Below are positions 8,308-16,454 of a stretch of DNA of 64,000 nucleotides, in pieces. The notes beneath the pieces are model-generated. The model ran no database searches. It had not been told where the DNA came from and was given only the letters and a program-made list of their open reading frames with translations. Each line of letters opens with the position of its first letter. Position 1 is the first letter of the stretch. Source of the stretch: a bacterium BRH_c32. Lineage in GTDB: Bacteria; Bacteroidota; Ignavibacteria; Ignavibacteriales; Melioribacteraceae. Position numbers and translations under genes: made by a program. The stretch is from the NCBI GenBank assembly GCA_001516025.1, contig LOEU01000032.1, positions 1 through 64,000 on the forward strand. The letters are read 5' to 3'.

Positions 8308-9597
8308 TTATGTTACAATTTCTCTTGGTATTGCAATAGTCTCATAAAAACGAGTATCGGAAATATCTTTAATGAGCATAATTGCTCTATTAATCTCTTC
8401 AAAAGTCGTGTATAATCCCGAAACTGAAAGACGAATATTATTTGGTTTTCTGAAATCAGGTATTACCTTTAAATCACTTCTAATCCCTTTTATTAATGCT
8501 TTGCTTATTCTATAAGCTTCGGGATGAACTATCGAAACGTGACTGCCTCTTATACTTGAATCGAGCGGAGAACCGATTGAAAATCCCAAAGGGACTAGAA
8601 TAGTATTTATAAGGTAGATCATATAGTCCGTTAGGAGAATATTTTTCTCTCTTATTTTTGAGATCCCGGCTTTTAAAACAATATCAAGCCCCGGCTCAAT
8701 CGCCGTCAGGGAGATAATAGGGGGAGTGCCTACTAAAAATTTTTTTATACTCTCTGCAGGACGATATTCAGAATTGAATGCAAATGGGTCTTGATCGCCA
8801 AACCAACCCCAAATTGGGGATTCTAATTTTTCAATTAAATCTTCTCGCACATATAAATAGGCGGGAGCTCCGGGACCTCCATTTAAGTACTTATAAGTGC
8901 ATCCTACTGCTAAATCGGCGTTGGCATCGTTAAGATTTATATCCATTGCTCCCGCTGAATGACTAAGATCCCATAATACTAAAGCACCTTTGGAGTGCGC
9001 CATTTCAGTAATTTTTTTTATATCGTAAGTGAATCCGCTTTTGAATGCTGTATGAGAAAGTACTACTAAAGCTGTATCTTCATCAATCAATTTATTTAGT
9101 GCATCGTCGCTGATTGTAATTTCATCTTCGCTTTGAGCAAGTTCTAATTTGTGTTTATTTCCGAAATCTTTTATGATACCTTGAATAACGTATAAGTCAG
9201 AAGGAAAATTAAAACTATCGCTTATGATTTTTGATTTTCCCGATTGAAGTCTTAATGCTGCATACACAAGTTTAAATAAATTTATAGATGTAGAATCTGC
9301 TATAATTACTTCCCCATCTTTGGCCCCGATTATTTTTGTTAATTTATTGCCGACCCGATATGGCTTATCATACCATGATTTATTCCAACTGCCGATCAAA
9401 TCATCTCCCCATTCCTTGTTGATTACATTATCCAAAAAAGGGATTGTTCTATTAGGCAAGCGTCCAAGTGAATTGCCATCTAAATAAATGGTAGTAGGAT
9501 CATTATTAATAAACTCATTGCGAAAACTCTTTAGTTTATCCTTGCCGTCCATTCTCTTGGCAGCAAATATGTCAATAGATTCAAAAGTATTTTTCAT
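8308..9597 (-). CDS. kynU: Kynureninase
   Basis: A PLP enzyme that cleaves kynurenine or 3-hydroxykynurenine to (hydroxy)anthranilate and alanine. The 429 residues show the family landmarks: IYLDGNSLGRLP near the N-terminus, VLWDLSHSAGA at about 207-217, and the PLP-lysine motif TYKYLNGGPG with Lys236. RGSHVSIVHPEA near residue 348 is the conserved late motif. It overlaps the upstream esterase gene by 4 bp. No other kynurenine-pathway gene is in the window, and NAD can be made from aspartate by the nadBCA genes at 30.5-33.9 kb, so its role may be tryptophan breakdown or anthranilate supply. Confidence 0.92.
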   Translation of the reverse strand: MKNTFESIDIFAAKRMDGKDKLKSFRNEFINNDPTTIYLDGNSLGRLPNRTIPFLDNVINKEWGDDLIGSWNKSWYDKPYRVGNKLTKIIGAKDGEVIIADSTSINLFKLVYAALRLQSGKSKIISDSFNFPSDLYVIQGIIKDFGNKHKLELAQSEDEITISDDALNKLIDEDTALVVLSHTAFKSGFTYDIKKITEMAHSKGALVLWDLSHSAGAMDINLNDANADLAVGCTYKYLNGGPGAPAYLYVREDLIEKLESPIWGWFGDQDPFAFNSEYRPAESIKKFLVGTPPIISLTAIEPGLDIVLKAGISKIREKNILLTDYMIYLINTILVPLGFSIGSPLDSSIRGSHVSIVHPEAYRISKALIKGIRSDLKVIPDFRKPNNIRLSVSGLYTTFEEINRAIMLIKDISDTRFYETIAIPREIVT

Positions 9598-10382
9598 TTT
9601 AATCCTTCTTTGAGAATATTAAAAGCACTATCAAAAAATAATTTCACCCATAATTGGTACATTTTCCCGGAGGGATGTAATCTGTCTCGGGCAATTAATT
9701 CAGGCGAAGTAACTGCCTGTCTCGAAATTCCAGTTATATCAAAATAATATACAGATTCTTTTTCAGATTCTTCTTTATTTATTTTATTAAATATATCGAT
9801 CTGCTTGGCAATTAACTCTCTATTCCTGTCTTCAGCGAAAGGTGTTGCTCCCCAATCGGGTATGGAAATAACTATAACTCCTTTATTGCCGAGTGCAGAA
9901 TAATTGATTGAGCGTTTTAATAGTTGAGCAAATTGGGCTCTATATTCTGCAGTATCTCTTCCTCTATACTGATTATTAACTCCGATTAATAGAGTTACTA
10001 AATCATATTTCCCTTTAGGTGAAACGGCATCAATTCCTTTATTAAGCTCGTCAGTAGTCCATCCCGTTCGTGCGATAATTAATGGATTTTCTATTTTATA
10101 TTTTAGAAGTCTGAGCGAATCGGCAAACTGATTGGGGTATCTTTCTTTTTCGGAGACACTCTCGCCGATTGTATAAGAATCACCTAGAGCAAGGTATGAA
10201 AAAGATTTGCTGTTTTTCATTGTATCAGATTGTTCCGTTGTTCCTGTTTGCCCTAATGAATCGGGTTTCGTTATCGGTTCGGTTTGTTCGATCGGTTCTT
10301 TTTGTTCCATCGGCTCGGTCCCGTTTTGCGCTTTGCAGCTTAGAAATAGTAATAATAGAATAATAAAAATTTTTATGTTCAT
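9594..10382 (-). CDS. SGNH/GDSL-family esterase, probable lipoprotein
   Basis: A 262-residue exported hydrolase. The N-terminus is a lipoprotein signal with Cys16 in LLFLSCKA. Residues about 18-58 are a low-complexity linker rich in Glu, Pro, Gln and Thr (EPMEQKEPIEQTEP), encoded by a degenerate short DNA repeat. The hydrolase domain starts near residue 63 with block I LALGDSYTIGES (nucleophile Ser), then RTGWTTDEL, IGVNNQYRG with the Asn of block III, and the catalytic pair in DRLHPSG. The likely role is deacylation of a carbohydrate or lipid ester at the cell envelope; the substrate cannot be named. It is the first gene of the seven-gene minus-strand run. Confidence 0.85.
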   Translation of the reverse strand: MNIKIFIILLLLFLSCKAQNGTEPMEQKEPIEQTEPITKPDSLGQTGTTEQSDTMKNSKSFSYLALGDSYTIGESVSEKERYPNQFADSLRLLKYKIENPLIIARTGWTTDELNKGIDAVSPKGKYDLVTLLIGVNNQYRGRDTAEYRAQFAQLLKRSINYSALGNKGVIVISIPDWGATPFAEDRNRELIAKQIDIFNKINKEESEKESVYYFDITGISRQAVTSPELIARDRLHPSGKMYQLWVKLFFDSAFNILKEGLK

Positions 10383-10500
10383 CTACTTCCTTAATTCTGA
10401 TATTCAAATATATGAAATGCGGAAATTCATTATATGTAAAAGTATTGTTCATCTTATTATATTAAGTAAAGAAAATAGAAAATTGTGATAGGAGTACCAA

Positions 10501-11691
10501 ATGAATAATAAGTACAGGATAAAAATATTTTCAATTATTCTAATAGCACTATTTACAAAGTGCGATACCGATGCGCAAAAAAGTGATAAAAATATTCCTA
10601 CCGGTATTTGGGTAAGATCCGGATATGAACTTTCTATTGCGGTTAATCCAAAGTATCCGCCTCGCCATATTACACAAGCCCCAGATGGGACACTATATTT
10701 TAGCAGTCTCGATAGTGAAATTATTACTTGTGCTAAAGATAAAGATAGCGATGGATATTACGAATCCTTAACCGAATATCATAAAGCGAAAAATGTAGTT
10801 TATTATGTTTTGTGGGATGATGGTGAAATCTGGTTTACCGAAAGCGGTGCAATTTATAAAACAAATGATACGAATGGCGATGGGAAGGCAGATGATGTAA
10901 CGGCAGTTCTGCCAAACGGGAAACTGCCTGATGGAGGCGGACATGCTTGGAGACCGCTATTAATAAATAATGGAAGAATTTATACTTCCATGGGTGATTC
11001 CGGAAATATAAGCGAAGAGCCAAATTCGGAACGTCAGAAAATTTGGTCCTTCGATATGAACGGAAATGATAAAAAATTATTCGCCTCGGGAATAAGGAAT
11101 ACTGAAAAATTAGTTCTTCGTCCGGGCACGAATGAGATTTGGGGAATGGATCATGGCAGCGATTGGTTCGGAAGAAAAGTCGGCGATTCAAGAGAGAGGC
11201 AGCCGATAACCGATAATAATCCTCCCGAAGAGATGAATAAATATGTCGAAGGTGGATTTTATGGACACCCTTATATAGTTGGTAATCGACTTCCTCGTTA
11301 TGAATATATCGATAAGAACGATATTATCGAATTAGCGGAAAAGACAATAGTACCGGAATGGATGGGTGGTGCTCATTGGGCATCGAATGGTATGATGTTC
11401 TATACAGGCGATAATTTTTCTTCCGAACATAAGGGAGATGCATTCGTTGCATATCACGGTTCATGGAATAGAAGCAAACCGGGAGGTTATCAAGTTACTC
11501 GTGTTCTTTTTGAAAATGGAAAACCATTCGGAGAAAAAGCTTACGTAAAATTTATTGATGAAGATTATAAAATCGCGGGCAGACCCGTGGACGTAATTAA
11601 TGATATTAAGTCAGGCGGAATCCTTATCACCGAAGATGGAATGCTTCACGATAATAATTTTATCTATCGCTTAACGGAAAAGAAGAAATGA
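10501..11691 (+). CDS. Glucose/sorbosone-dehydrogenase-like beta-propeller protein
   Basis: A 396-residue exported protein resembling PQQ-dependent sugar or L-sorbosone dehydrogenases. It has an N-terminal hydrophobic export segment with Cys21, possibly a lipoprotein site although FTKC is a poor lipobox. Propeller blades are suggested by RHITQAPDGTLYFSSLD, ALYKT-like turns, GGGHAWRPLLINNGRIYTS, ASGIRNTEKLVLRPGTNEIW and AYHGSWNRSKPGGYQV. Two Asp-rich turns (DKDSDGYYE and DTNGDGKADD) look like Ca sites. Start: ATG with AGGAG ten bases upstream. Its stop overlaps the next gene, a c-type cytochrome, by 4 bp, which fits electron transfer from sugar oxidation to that cytochrome. Whether it binds PQQ is not shown. 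Confidence 0.8.
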   Translation: MNNKYRIKIFSIILIALFTKCDTDAQKSDKNIPTGIWVRSGYELSIAVNPKYPPRHITQAPDGTLYFSSLDSEIITCAKDKDSDGYYESLTEYHKAKNVVYYVLWDDGEIWFTESGAIYKTNDTNGDGKADDVTAVLPNGKLPDGGGHAWRPLLINNGRIYTSMGDSGNISEEPNSERQKIWSFDMNGNDKKLFASGIRNTEKLVLRPGTNEIWGMDHGSDWFGRKVGDSRERQPITDNNPPEEMNKYVEGGFYGHPYIVGNRLPRYEYIDKNDIIELAEKTIVPEWMGGAHWASNGMMFYTGDNFSSEHKGDAFVAYHGSWNRSKPGGYQVTRVLFENGKPFGEKAYVKFIDEDYKIAGRPVDVINDIKSGGILITEDGMLHDNNFIYRLTEKKK

Positions 11692-11981
11692 AATATTTTA
11701 TAATAATAATCATATTTTATACGGGAGTGATACTCGCTCAAGAAAAGAAAATTACTCCCGAAGAATTCAAGAAGGCAGAACTGACATTTAAGCAAAAATG
11801 TACTAGATGCCATGGAAGCGAAGGGAGAGCTTTTGGAAAAAACTTTGCAAAAATGGAGAAAAAAGAACTAAGGCACCTTACAGAAGATATGATGTTCGGA
11901 CCGGCTCGTTTGAATCCTACTGAATCAGAAATTAAAGCTATGATTGAATACCTTATTTCGTTACATTCTGATAAGGATTAA
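11688..11981 (+). CDS. Small monohaem cytochrome c
   Basis: A 97-residue periplasmic cytochrome. Residues 1-17 are a signal peptide (ending VILAQ). One haem-attachment motif, CTRCH, is followed by GSEGRAFG, and the distal Met is probably in LTEDMMFGPARL. The C-terminal helix, SEIKAMIEYLISLH, is typical of class I cytochrome c. The gene overlaps the dehydrogenase stop (ATGA), so the two are translated together, and the cytochrome is the obvious electron acceptor for it. No oxidase gene lies next door. Confidence 0.9.
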   Translation: MKYFIIIIIFYTGVILAQEKKITPEEFKKAELTFKQKCTRCHGSEGRAFGKNFAKMEKKELRHLTEDMMFGPARLNPTESEIKAMIEYLISLHSDKD

Positions 11982-12070
11982 TATCGCTAAAGATATTCGA
12001 CATATTATCGTTTCTTCGTTTTTCCAAAATAATAATCCATCAAAATATTTTGTTAATTAAAGGAAAGTGT

Positions 12071-12739
12071 ATGGATAGAAAAATAATATTAATAATTTTA
12101 TTCACAGCTTCGATATTCTTTGCAGGCGGAAAAGATAATGCTGAAAAAAATATCTATAATCCTTATGTAAAAACAACAAAATTAATTTTTGAATCGAATT
12201 TCGGTGAAGTGTTTTCTCAAATAATAAACGAGAACGGAAAACAATATATTAAAGTCGATGGAGATGATTTTAAGTATTACCAACAATTAGTAGTTACCGA
12301 TTCAAGTATTTCGATATTAGATACATATAGTAAATTCAAGTACCTCCTGTTTTTCACTAAAGAGATGAAAATATTTTATAAAGAACCCGTTGTGCGGTTT
12401 CCATTGCCTCTGGTAAAAGGGAAAACATGGACTTGGAGCGGTTATGAATATTTCGGAGATGACGATTCTTCGACAGTTGCTATTGAAGGAAGAGTGGCAG
12501 GCGAAGAGAAGATAAAAGTGCCGGCAGGTGAATTTACCGCAATTAAAGTGATTACCGAATTAGTAACAGGTATGGATTCTAAAAATACAATTACTGAGTG
12601 GATCGTGCCTGATATCGGGATTATTAAAACTCACATCACTATCGAAGGCGGCGGATTCACCGGTTTTTTAAGAACTATCCTTGGTTATAGTGAGATAAGT
12701 TTCGAGCTAAAAGGGGTAGAAAAATTGGTATTGAAATAA
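12071..12739 (+). CDS. Exported protein of unknown function
   Basis: I take the start as the ATG at 12071 (MDRKIILIILFTASIFFAGG), not an in-frame TTG at 12050: the ATG has AAAGGAA just upstream and begins directly with a signal peptide. The 222-residue product is beta-rich. It carries a segment LPLVKGKTWTWSGYEYFGDD, then KVPAGEFTAIKVITE and TEWIVPDIGIIKT. This order (mass-action W-G core, PAGEF-AIKV, EW-PDIG-IK) is common in small Bacteroidota envelope proteins of no known function. It is probably periplasmic or surface-attached. The next gene starts 45 bp on. Confidence 0.7.
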   Translation: MDRKIILIILFTASIFFAGGKDNAEKNIYNPYVKTTKLIFESNFGEVFSQIINENGKQYIKVDGDDFKYYQQLVVTDSSISILDTYSKFKYLLFFTKEMKIFYKEPVVRFPLPLVKGKTWTWSGYEYFGDDDSSTVAIEGRVAGEEKIKVPAGEFTAIKVITELVTGMDSKNTITEWIVPDIGIIKTHITIEGGGFTGFLRTILGYSEISFELKGVEKLVLK

Positions 12740-12784
12740 TCGATTAATTTATTTACACTTTCTAAGAACAAACCCGAGGTGTAA

Positions 12785-14050
12785 GTGAAAATAAAATTAC
12801 TACCTATTCTATTTTTATTAATTACTACGTCCGTTTACCCGCAATGGTTTAGACAAACCAACGGATTGGAAGCAAGCTGGAACATAGGCTTTGCTATCGA
12901 TGCATGCGATAAAGACCACGCTTTTATTGTTGCCTCACATTCTATTTTTTGCATAACTAATAATGGCGGTGCACAGTGGAATCAGATTATCTGGCCTTAT
13001 CCCGGTGAATCGGGAAGTGATGTCTCAATGACTGATCCAAATAATATATGGGTTGCCATCGAATCGGGGAAAATTTATTATTCTCCCGATGCGGGTCAAA
13101 ACTGGGTGTTGCAATATTTTAATCCCGAAAGAGTAACTTTTCTAAATTACATCGAAATGTTTGATAATAATAATGGTATAGCAATGGGGGATGCAATTGG
13201 GACAAGCCCTGCTCTATTCTTAAAAACAACCGATGGTGGAAGAAATTGGATCGATATCAACCGAAATTATCTTATGGGATTATGGTCAGGCGATACTTGG
13301 AGAAGATTAGATTTTGTTGATAAGGATATTGGATATTTTTATGGATCAGGAGAAAACCCGCAAAAGCTATTTAAGACACTTGATGGTGGCGCAACATGGC
13401 TTCAAACTAATTTTACCGGCTATACTCAATTAGTTAAATTCTTTGATGCAAATTTTGGTTTCGTTTTTGATCAAGAAGTGTTTCGAGTAACTTATAATGG
13501 CGGAGTAGATTGGCAGAGTGTTTCTTTTAAGCATGCATGGTCCAATGATTTGGAACAAGTACCCGGAGACGAAAATAAAATATGGTTCACCGATTCTGCA
13601 AATCTGTTTTTAAGCAAAAATACCGGAGTTAGTTTTGAGCTTTTTCCCGTTGCCGGTTTTGCAAAAGCCAGAGATATTGTATTCACGGATAAAGATAATG
13701 GATGGGTGCTCTGCGATCAAGGTAAATTATTCAAGATTGAAAATGCGAGCGTTATAACTTCCATTGCCGCCGAAGAAAAACTCCCTACCGATTTTATATT
13801 GTCTCAAAACTACCCGAATCCATTTAATCCAACGACTACTATTACTTATGAAATTCCCGAAGAAAGTTTTGTATCCTTAAAAATATTCGATCTCCTCGGA
13901 AGGGAAATAAATACATTAGTAAGTGAAGTAAAACAATCGGGAAAGTATGAAGCAAAGTTTAATGGAGAAAATTTAACAAGTGGAGTCTATATCTATAAAC
14001 TTATTGCAGCCGGGAATGAGATGAGCCGGAAGATGCTATTGATAAAATAA
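12785..14050 (+). CDS. Ycf48/BNR-type beta-propeller protein with T9SS sorting domain
   Basis: A 421-residue secreted protein. Start: GTG at 12785 after GAGGTGTAA, leading directly into a signal peptide (MKIKLLPILFLLITTSVYPQ). Residues about 25-325 hold several BNR/sialidase-like turns of the form S-x-D-G-G-x-x-W: ITNNGGAQWNQI, YSPDAGQNWVL, TTDGGRNWIDI, TLDGGATWLQT and TYNGGVDWQSV, as in photosystem assembly factor Ycf48 relatives. Residues 335-421 are a complete T9SS type A domain (SQNYPNPFNPTTTITYEIP ... KMLLIK). The role is unknown; surface display is likely. A hairpin terminator follows the stop. Confidence 0.85.
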   Translation: MKIKLLPILFLLITTSVYPQWFRQTNGLEASWNIGFAIDACDKDHAFIVASHSIFCITNNGGAQWNQIIWPYPGESGSDVSMTDPNNIWVAIESGKIYYSPDAGQNWVLQYFNPERVTFLNYIEMFDNNNGIAMGDAIGTSPALFLKTTDGGRNWIDINRNYLMGLWSGDTWRRLDFVDKDIGYFYGSGENPQKLFKTLDGGATWLQTNFTGYTQLVKFFDANFGFVFDQEVFRVTYNGGVDWQSVSFKHAWSNDLEQVPGDENKIWFTDSANLFLSKNTGVSFELFPVAGFAKARDIVFTDKDNGWVLCDQGKLFKIENASVITSIAAEEKLPTDFILSQNYPNPFNPTTTITYEIPEESFVSLKIFDLLGREINTLVSEVKQSGKYEAKFNGENLTSGVYIYKLIAAGNEMSRKMLLIK

Positions 14051-14051
14051 A

Positions 14052-14075
14052 AAACCCCGCTTTAGGGCGGGGTTT
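14052..14075. terminator. Terminator hairpin between convergent genes
   Basis: AAACCCCGC pairs perfectly with GCGGGGTTT around a six-base loop. The minus-strand side has a run of six U after the stem, so it best serves the cold-shock gene; on the plus strand only UUU follows. Confidence 0.85.
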
Positions 14076-14095
14076 AAATGCAGAAATTTATATTC

Positions 14096-14308
14096 TTATT
14101 TAAGAATTTTTACTTCTGAAGCCTGAAGACCTTTTGGTCCTTGAGCTAAAGTAAATTCTACTTTATCGTTTTCTTGTAATGATTTATAGCCATCACCAAT
14201 GATTGACTGAAAATGTACAAATACATCTTCGCCATTAGCTTGTGAAATAAATCCGAAACCTTTTGTGTTGTTGAACCATTTTACTGATCCTTGTTTGCGC
14301 TCTGCCAT
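14096..14308 (-). CDS. Cold-shock protein, CspA family
   Basis: A 70-residue single cold-shock domain, full family length. It has both RNA-binding motifs: KWFNNTKGFGFISQ (RNP1) and VFVHFQSI (RNP2). It binds single-stranded RNA/DNA and melts RNA structure in the cytoplasm. Start: ATG at 14308 with TAGGAG upstream. About 200 bases separate it from the divergent pabB gene, so a long 5' leader is possible, as is known for some csp genes; I see no conserved cold-box that I could name. Confidence 0.95.
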   Translation of the reverse strand: MAERKQGSVKWFNNTKGFGFISQANGEDVFVHFQSIIGDGYKSLQENDKVEFTLAQGPKGLQASEVKILK

Positions 14309-14516
14309 AACAGTGCTGCTCCTATAATGTTTTGTTAATATGATTTTGTTGTGACAGGGCTTTAAAAACGCACGAAGGGAACTGATACATCTACGTCTGC
14401 TTCTACTTCTAAAGTTTACTGCCTTACAACACCTAACTTAAGTAATTTAAAACTCAAATCCAAATTAAATCTTAAATCGAAATGCGGTTTATCTTAAGCA
14501 TCTATATATTACTATT

Positions 14517-15704
14517 ATGAAAAAGATTGACTTTATAAATAAGATGAACAAACTTGGGAGGGATTCCGAACCATTTATCTTTATTATTGATTTTGAATGC
14601 CAGAACGCAATTATTGAACCTCTCGATAATATTGATAAGGAAATAATAAAATACAATTTCGAGGGAAAGAGTAATGAAGGAGAAATAAAAATACCCGAAA
14701 ATAGGGAGGGGTATAGTGAGGGATATAGTGTAAGCAAGTCTGAAAGCAGCCAACACATTTCACAACCCAAGCATATAAATAGAAAGGTACATAGTGAAGA
14801 GGTGTCTGAAGGTTCCCAAATTATACCATATCCCAAGCGCGAAAATGAGGATAAATACAAAGCGGTAATCTCGTCCAAAGAAGCGATCGCCAAAGTCTCG
14901 GTACTTTTTGAAAAATTCCCTTTACCATATCATGAATATAAAAAATCGTTCGATATAGTAATGGAGAATATCTATGAAGGCAATTCCTATCTCTGCAATC
15001 TTACGGCTAAAACTCCTATTGAAACTAATCTCATCCTTGATGATATCTTTCTTTTTAGCAATGCGAAATACAAAATAAAATACAAGGATGAATTTGTTTG
15101 TTTCTCGCCCGAAACGTTTATTAAAATTATCGATGGCAATATCTATTCTTATCCGATGAAAGGGACTATCGATGCCGATCTCCCAAATGCCAAAGAAATA
15201 ATACTAAATGATGAAAAAGAAAAAGCAGAGCATAATACGATTGTCGATTTGATTAGGAATGATTTGAGCATCGTTTCAAAAAATGTGGAAGTAACCAAAT
15301 TTCGTTATATCGATAAGATAAAAACAAACAATAAAAATCTTTTGCAGGTTAGTTCCGAAATAAAAGGTGAGCTGCCAAATGATTATAAAAATAAGATTGG
15401 AGAAATAATTTTTTCTCTTCTCCCCGCCGGATCAATTACGGGTGCACCGAAAAAAAAGACCGTAGAAATTATAAAACAAGCCGAAACATATAAACGAAAT
15501 TTCTATACGGGTATTGCGGGAATTTTTGACGGGAAGAATCTCGATAGCTGCGTAATGATCCGCTTTATTGAAAGTGAAGAGGGAAAACTCTATTTTAAAA
15601 GCGGCGGAGGTATCACTTATCAATCCGATCCCGAGTCCGAATTCAAGGAACTTATTGATAAAGTATATCTTCCCATTTATCAAAAGGAGAAACAAAATGA
15701 ATGA
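14517..15704 (+). CDS. pabB: Aminodeoxychorismate synthase component I, with inserted segment
   Basis: Converts chorismate and ammonia to 4-amino-4-deoxychorismate for folate. The chorismate-binding core covers residues about 130-390: GNSYLCNLT, YPMKGTID (variant of PIKGT), HNTIVDLIRNDLS, LLPAGSITGAPKKK and the late SGGGITYQSDPESEF. At 395 residues it is longer than the roughly 330 usual in this lineage. The excess is a polar segment at residues about 53-128, rich in Ser, Glu and Lys (GYSEGYSVSKSESSQ), with short DNA repeats. It overlaps the next gene, pabC-like, by 8 bp. The glutaminase partner is not in the window. Confidence 0.9.
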   Translation: MKKIDFINKMNKLGRDSEPFIFIIDFECQNAIIEPLDNIDKEIIKYNFEGKSNEGEIKIPENREGYSEGYSVSKSESSQHISQPKHINRKVHSEEVSEGSQIIPYPKRENEDKYKAVISSKEAIAKVSVLFEKFPLPYHEYKKSFDIVMENIYEGNSYLCNLTAKTPIETNLILDDIFLFSNAKYKIKYKDEFVCFSPETFIKIIDGNIYSYPMKGTIDADLPNAKEIILNDEKEKAEHNTIVDLIRNDLSIVSKNVEVTKFRYIDKIKTNNKNLLQVSSEIKGELPNDYKNKIGEIIFSLLPAGSITGAPKKKTVEIIKQAETYKRNFYTGIAGIFDGKNLDSCVMIRFIESEEGKLYFKSGGGITYQSDPESEFKELIDKVYLPIYQKEKQNE

Positions 15705-16290
15705 TCTTTTTGAAACAATAAAACTTCTAGACGGAAAATTACACAATATAGAATACCACAATAAAAGGATGAATAATGCACGAAGAGATTTATTCTCCGC
15801 CGATAAGACTATTTATCTCGAAAATGAAATAACAATTCCGCTTGAATTTGCAAAAGGATTATATAAATGCAAGGTTATTTTTGGAAGAGAAATTGAGTCC
15901 ATTAATATCACTCCTTATATTCCAAAGAAGATAGAAAAGCTAATTATAGTAAATGAAGATAAGATAGAATATAATTATAAGTACCTTGACCGCACTCCGC
16001 TCAATGAAATGAAAAATAGATATGCACCAGACGAGAATGAAGAGGTAATTATAGTAAAGAATGGAATGGTAACTGATTCATCCTATGCAAATCTATTATT
16101 CGGTAATGGAGAAAATTATTATACTCCCTCCACACCGCTATTAAAAGGAACTATGAGACAGAAATTACTCGACGATAAAAAGATCAAAGAAAGAACGATA
16201 ATGCGTGAAAATATTAAAGAATTTTCGGAAGTATATCTTATGAACTCAATGCTTGGAATAGGAGAGGAGATCAAGGAAATTTCGGAATAG
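15697..16290 (+). CDS. pabC: Class IV aminotransferase, probable aminodeoxychorismate lyase
   Basis: A 197-residue PLP fold-type IV enzyme that would release pyruvate from 4-amino-4-deoxychorismate to give p-aminobenzoate. I start it at the ATG at 15697: it has AAAGGAG seven bases upstream and begins MNDLFETIKLLDGKLHNIEYHNKRM, the usual short N-terminus; upstream in-frame codons belong to pabB. Later motifs are TDSSYANLLFGNG and TPLLKGTMR, with EVYLMNSMLGI at the end. The shortness compared with the E. coli enzyme (about 270) is normal for Bacteroidota PabC-like proteins. Overlap with pabB supports the pathway assignment. Confidence 0.8.
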   Translation: MNDLFETIKLLDGKLHNIEYHNKRMNNARRDLFSADKTIYLENEITIPLEFAKGLYKCKVIFGREIESINITPYIPKKIEKLIIVNEDKIEYNYKYLDRTPLNEMKNRYAPDENEEVIIVKNGMVTDSSYANLLFGNGENYYTPSTPLLKGTMRQKLLDDKKIKERTIMRENIKEFSEVYLMNSMLGIGEEIKEISE

Positions 16291-16370
16291 GATTTCATGG
16301 GTTTTTATCCGTTTTTAAATCCGATTTTTCACTTGACAATAAAATTCCAATAATATACATTGCACTAACC

Positions 16371-16440
16371 AGCCGAGGTAATTAAAGATTTATTATATAT
16401 TCTCGTTCTTTCTCTTTATCAGCCGAATTAAGATTTATTA
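16371..16440 (+). promoter_or_regulatory. Leader of the large surface-protein gene with a doubled AGCCGA element
   Basis: The leader of the 976-residue protein gene contains two related blocks, AGCCGAGGTAATTAAAGATT at 16371 and AGCCGAATTAAGATTTATTA at 16421, just before the ribosome-binding site. A TTGACA at 16333 could be a -35 box, but no well-placed -10 is clear. The doubled element could be an operator or an RNA feature; a third copy occurs at about 19600. Confidence 0.35.
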
Positions 16441-16454
16441 TTTAGAGGTGCACT

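Noticed and set aside
12050..12070. TTG start seven codons upstream of the exported protein gene
   Set aside because: The ATG at 12071 has a better RBS and starts directly with the signal peptide.
15568..15696. Earlier in-frame start for the pabC-like gene
   Set aside because: The stretch is inside pabB; the ATG at 15697 has a strong RBS and the normal N-terminus.
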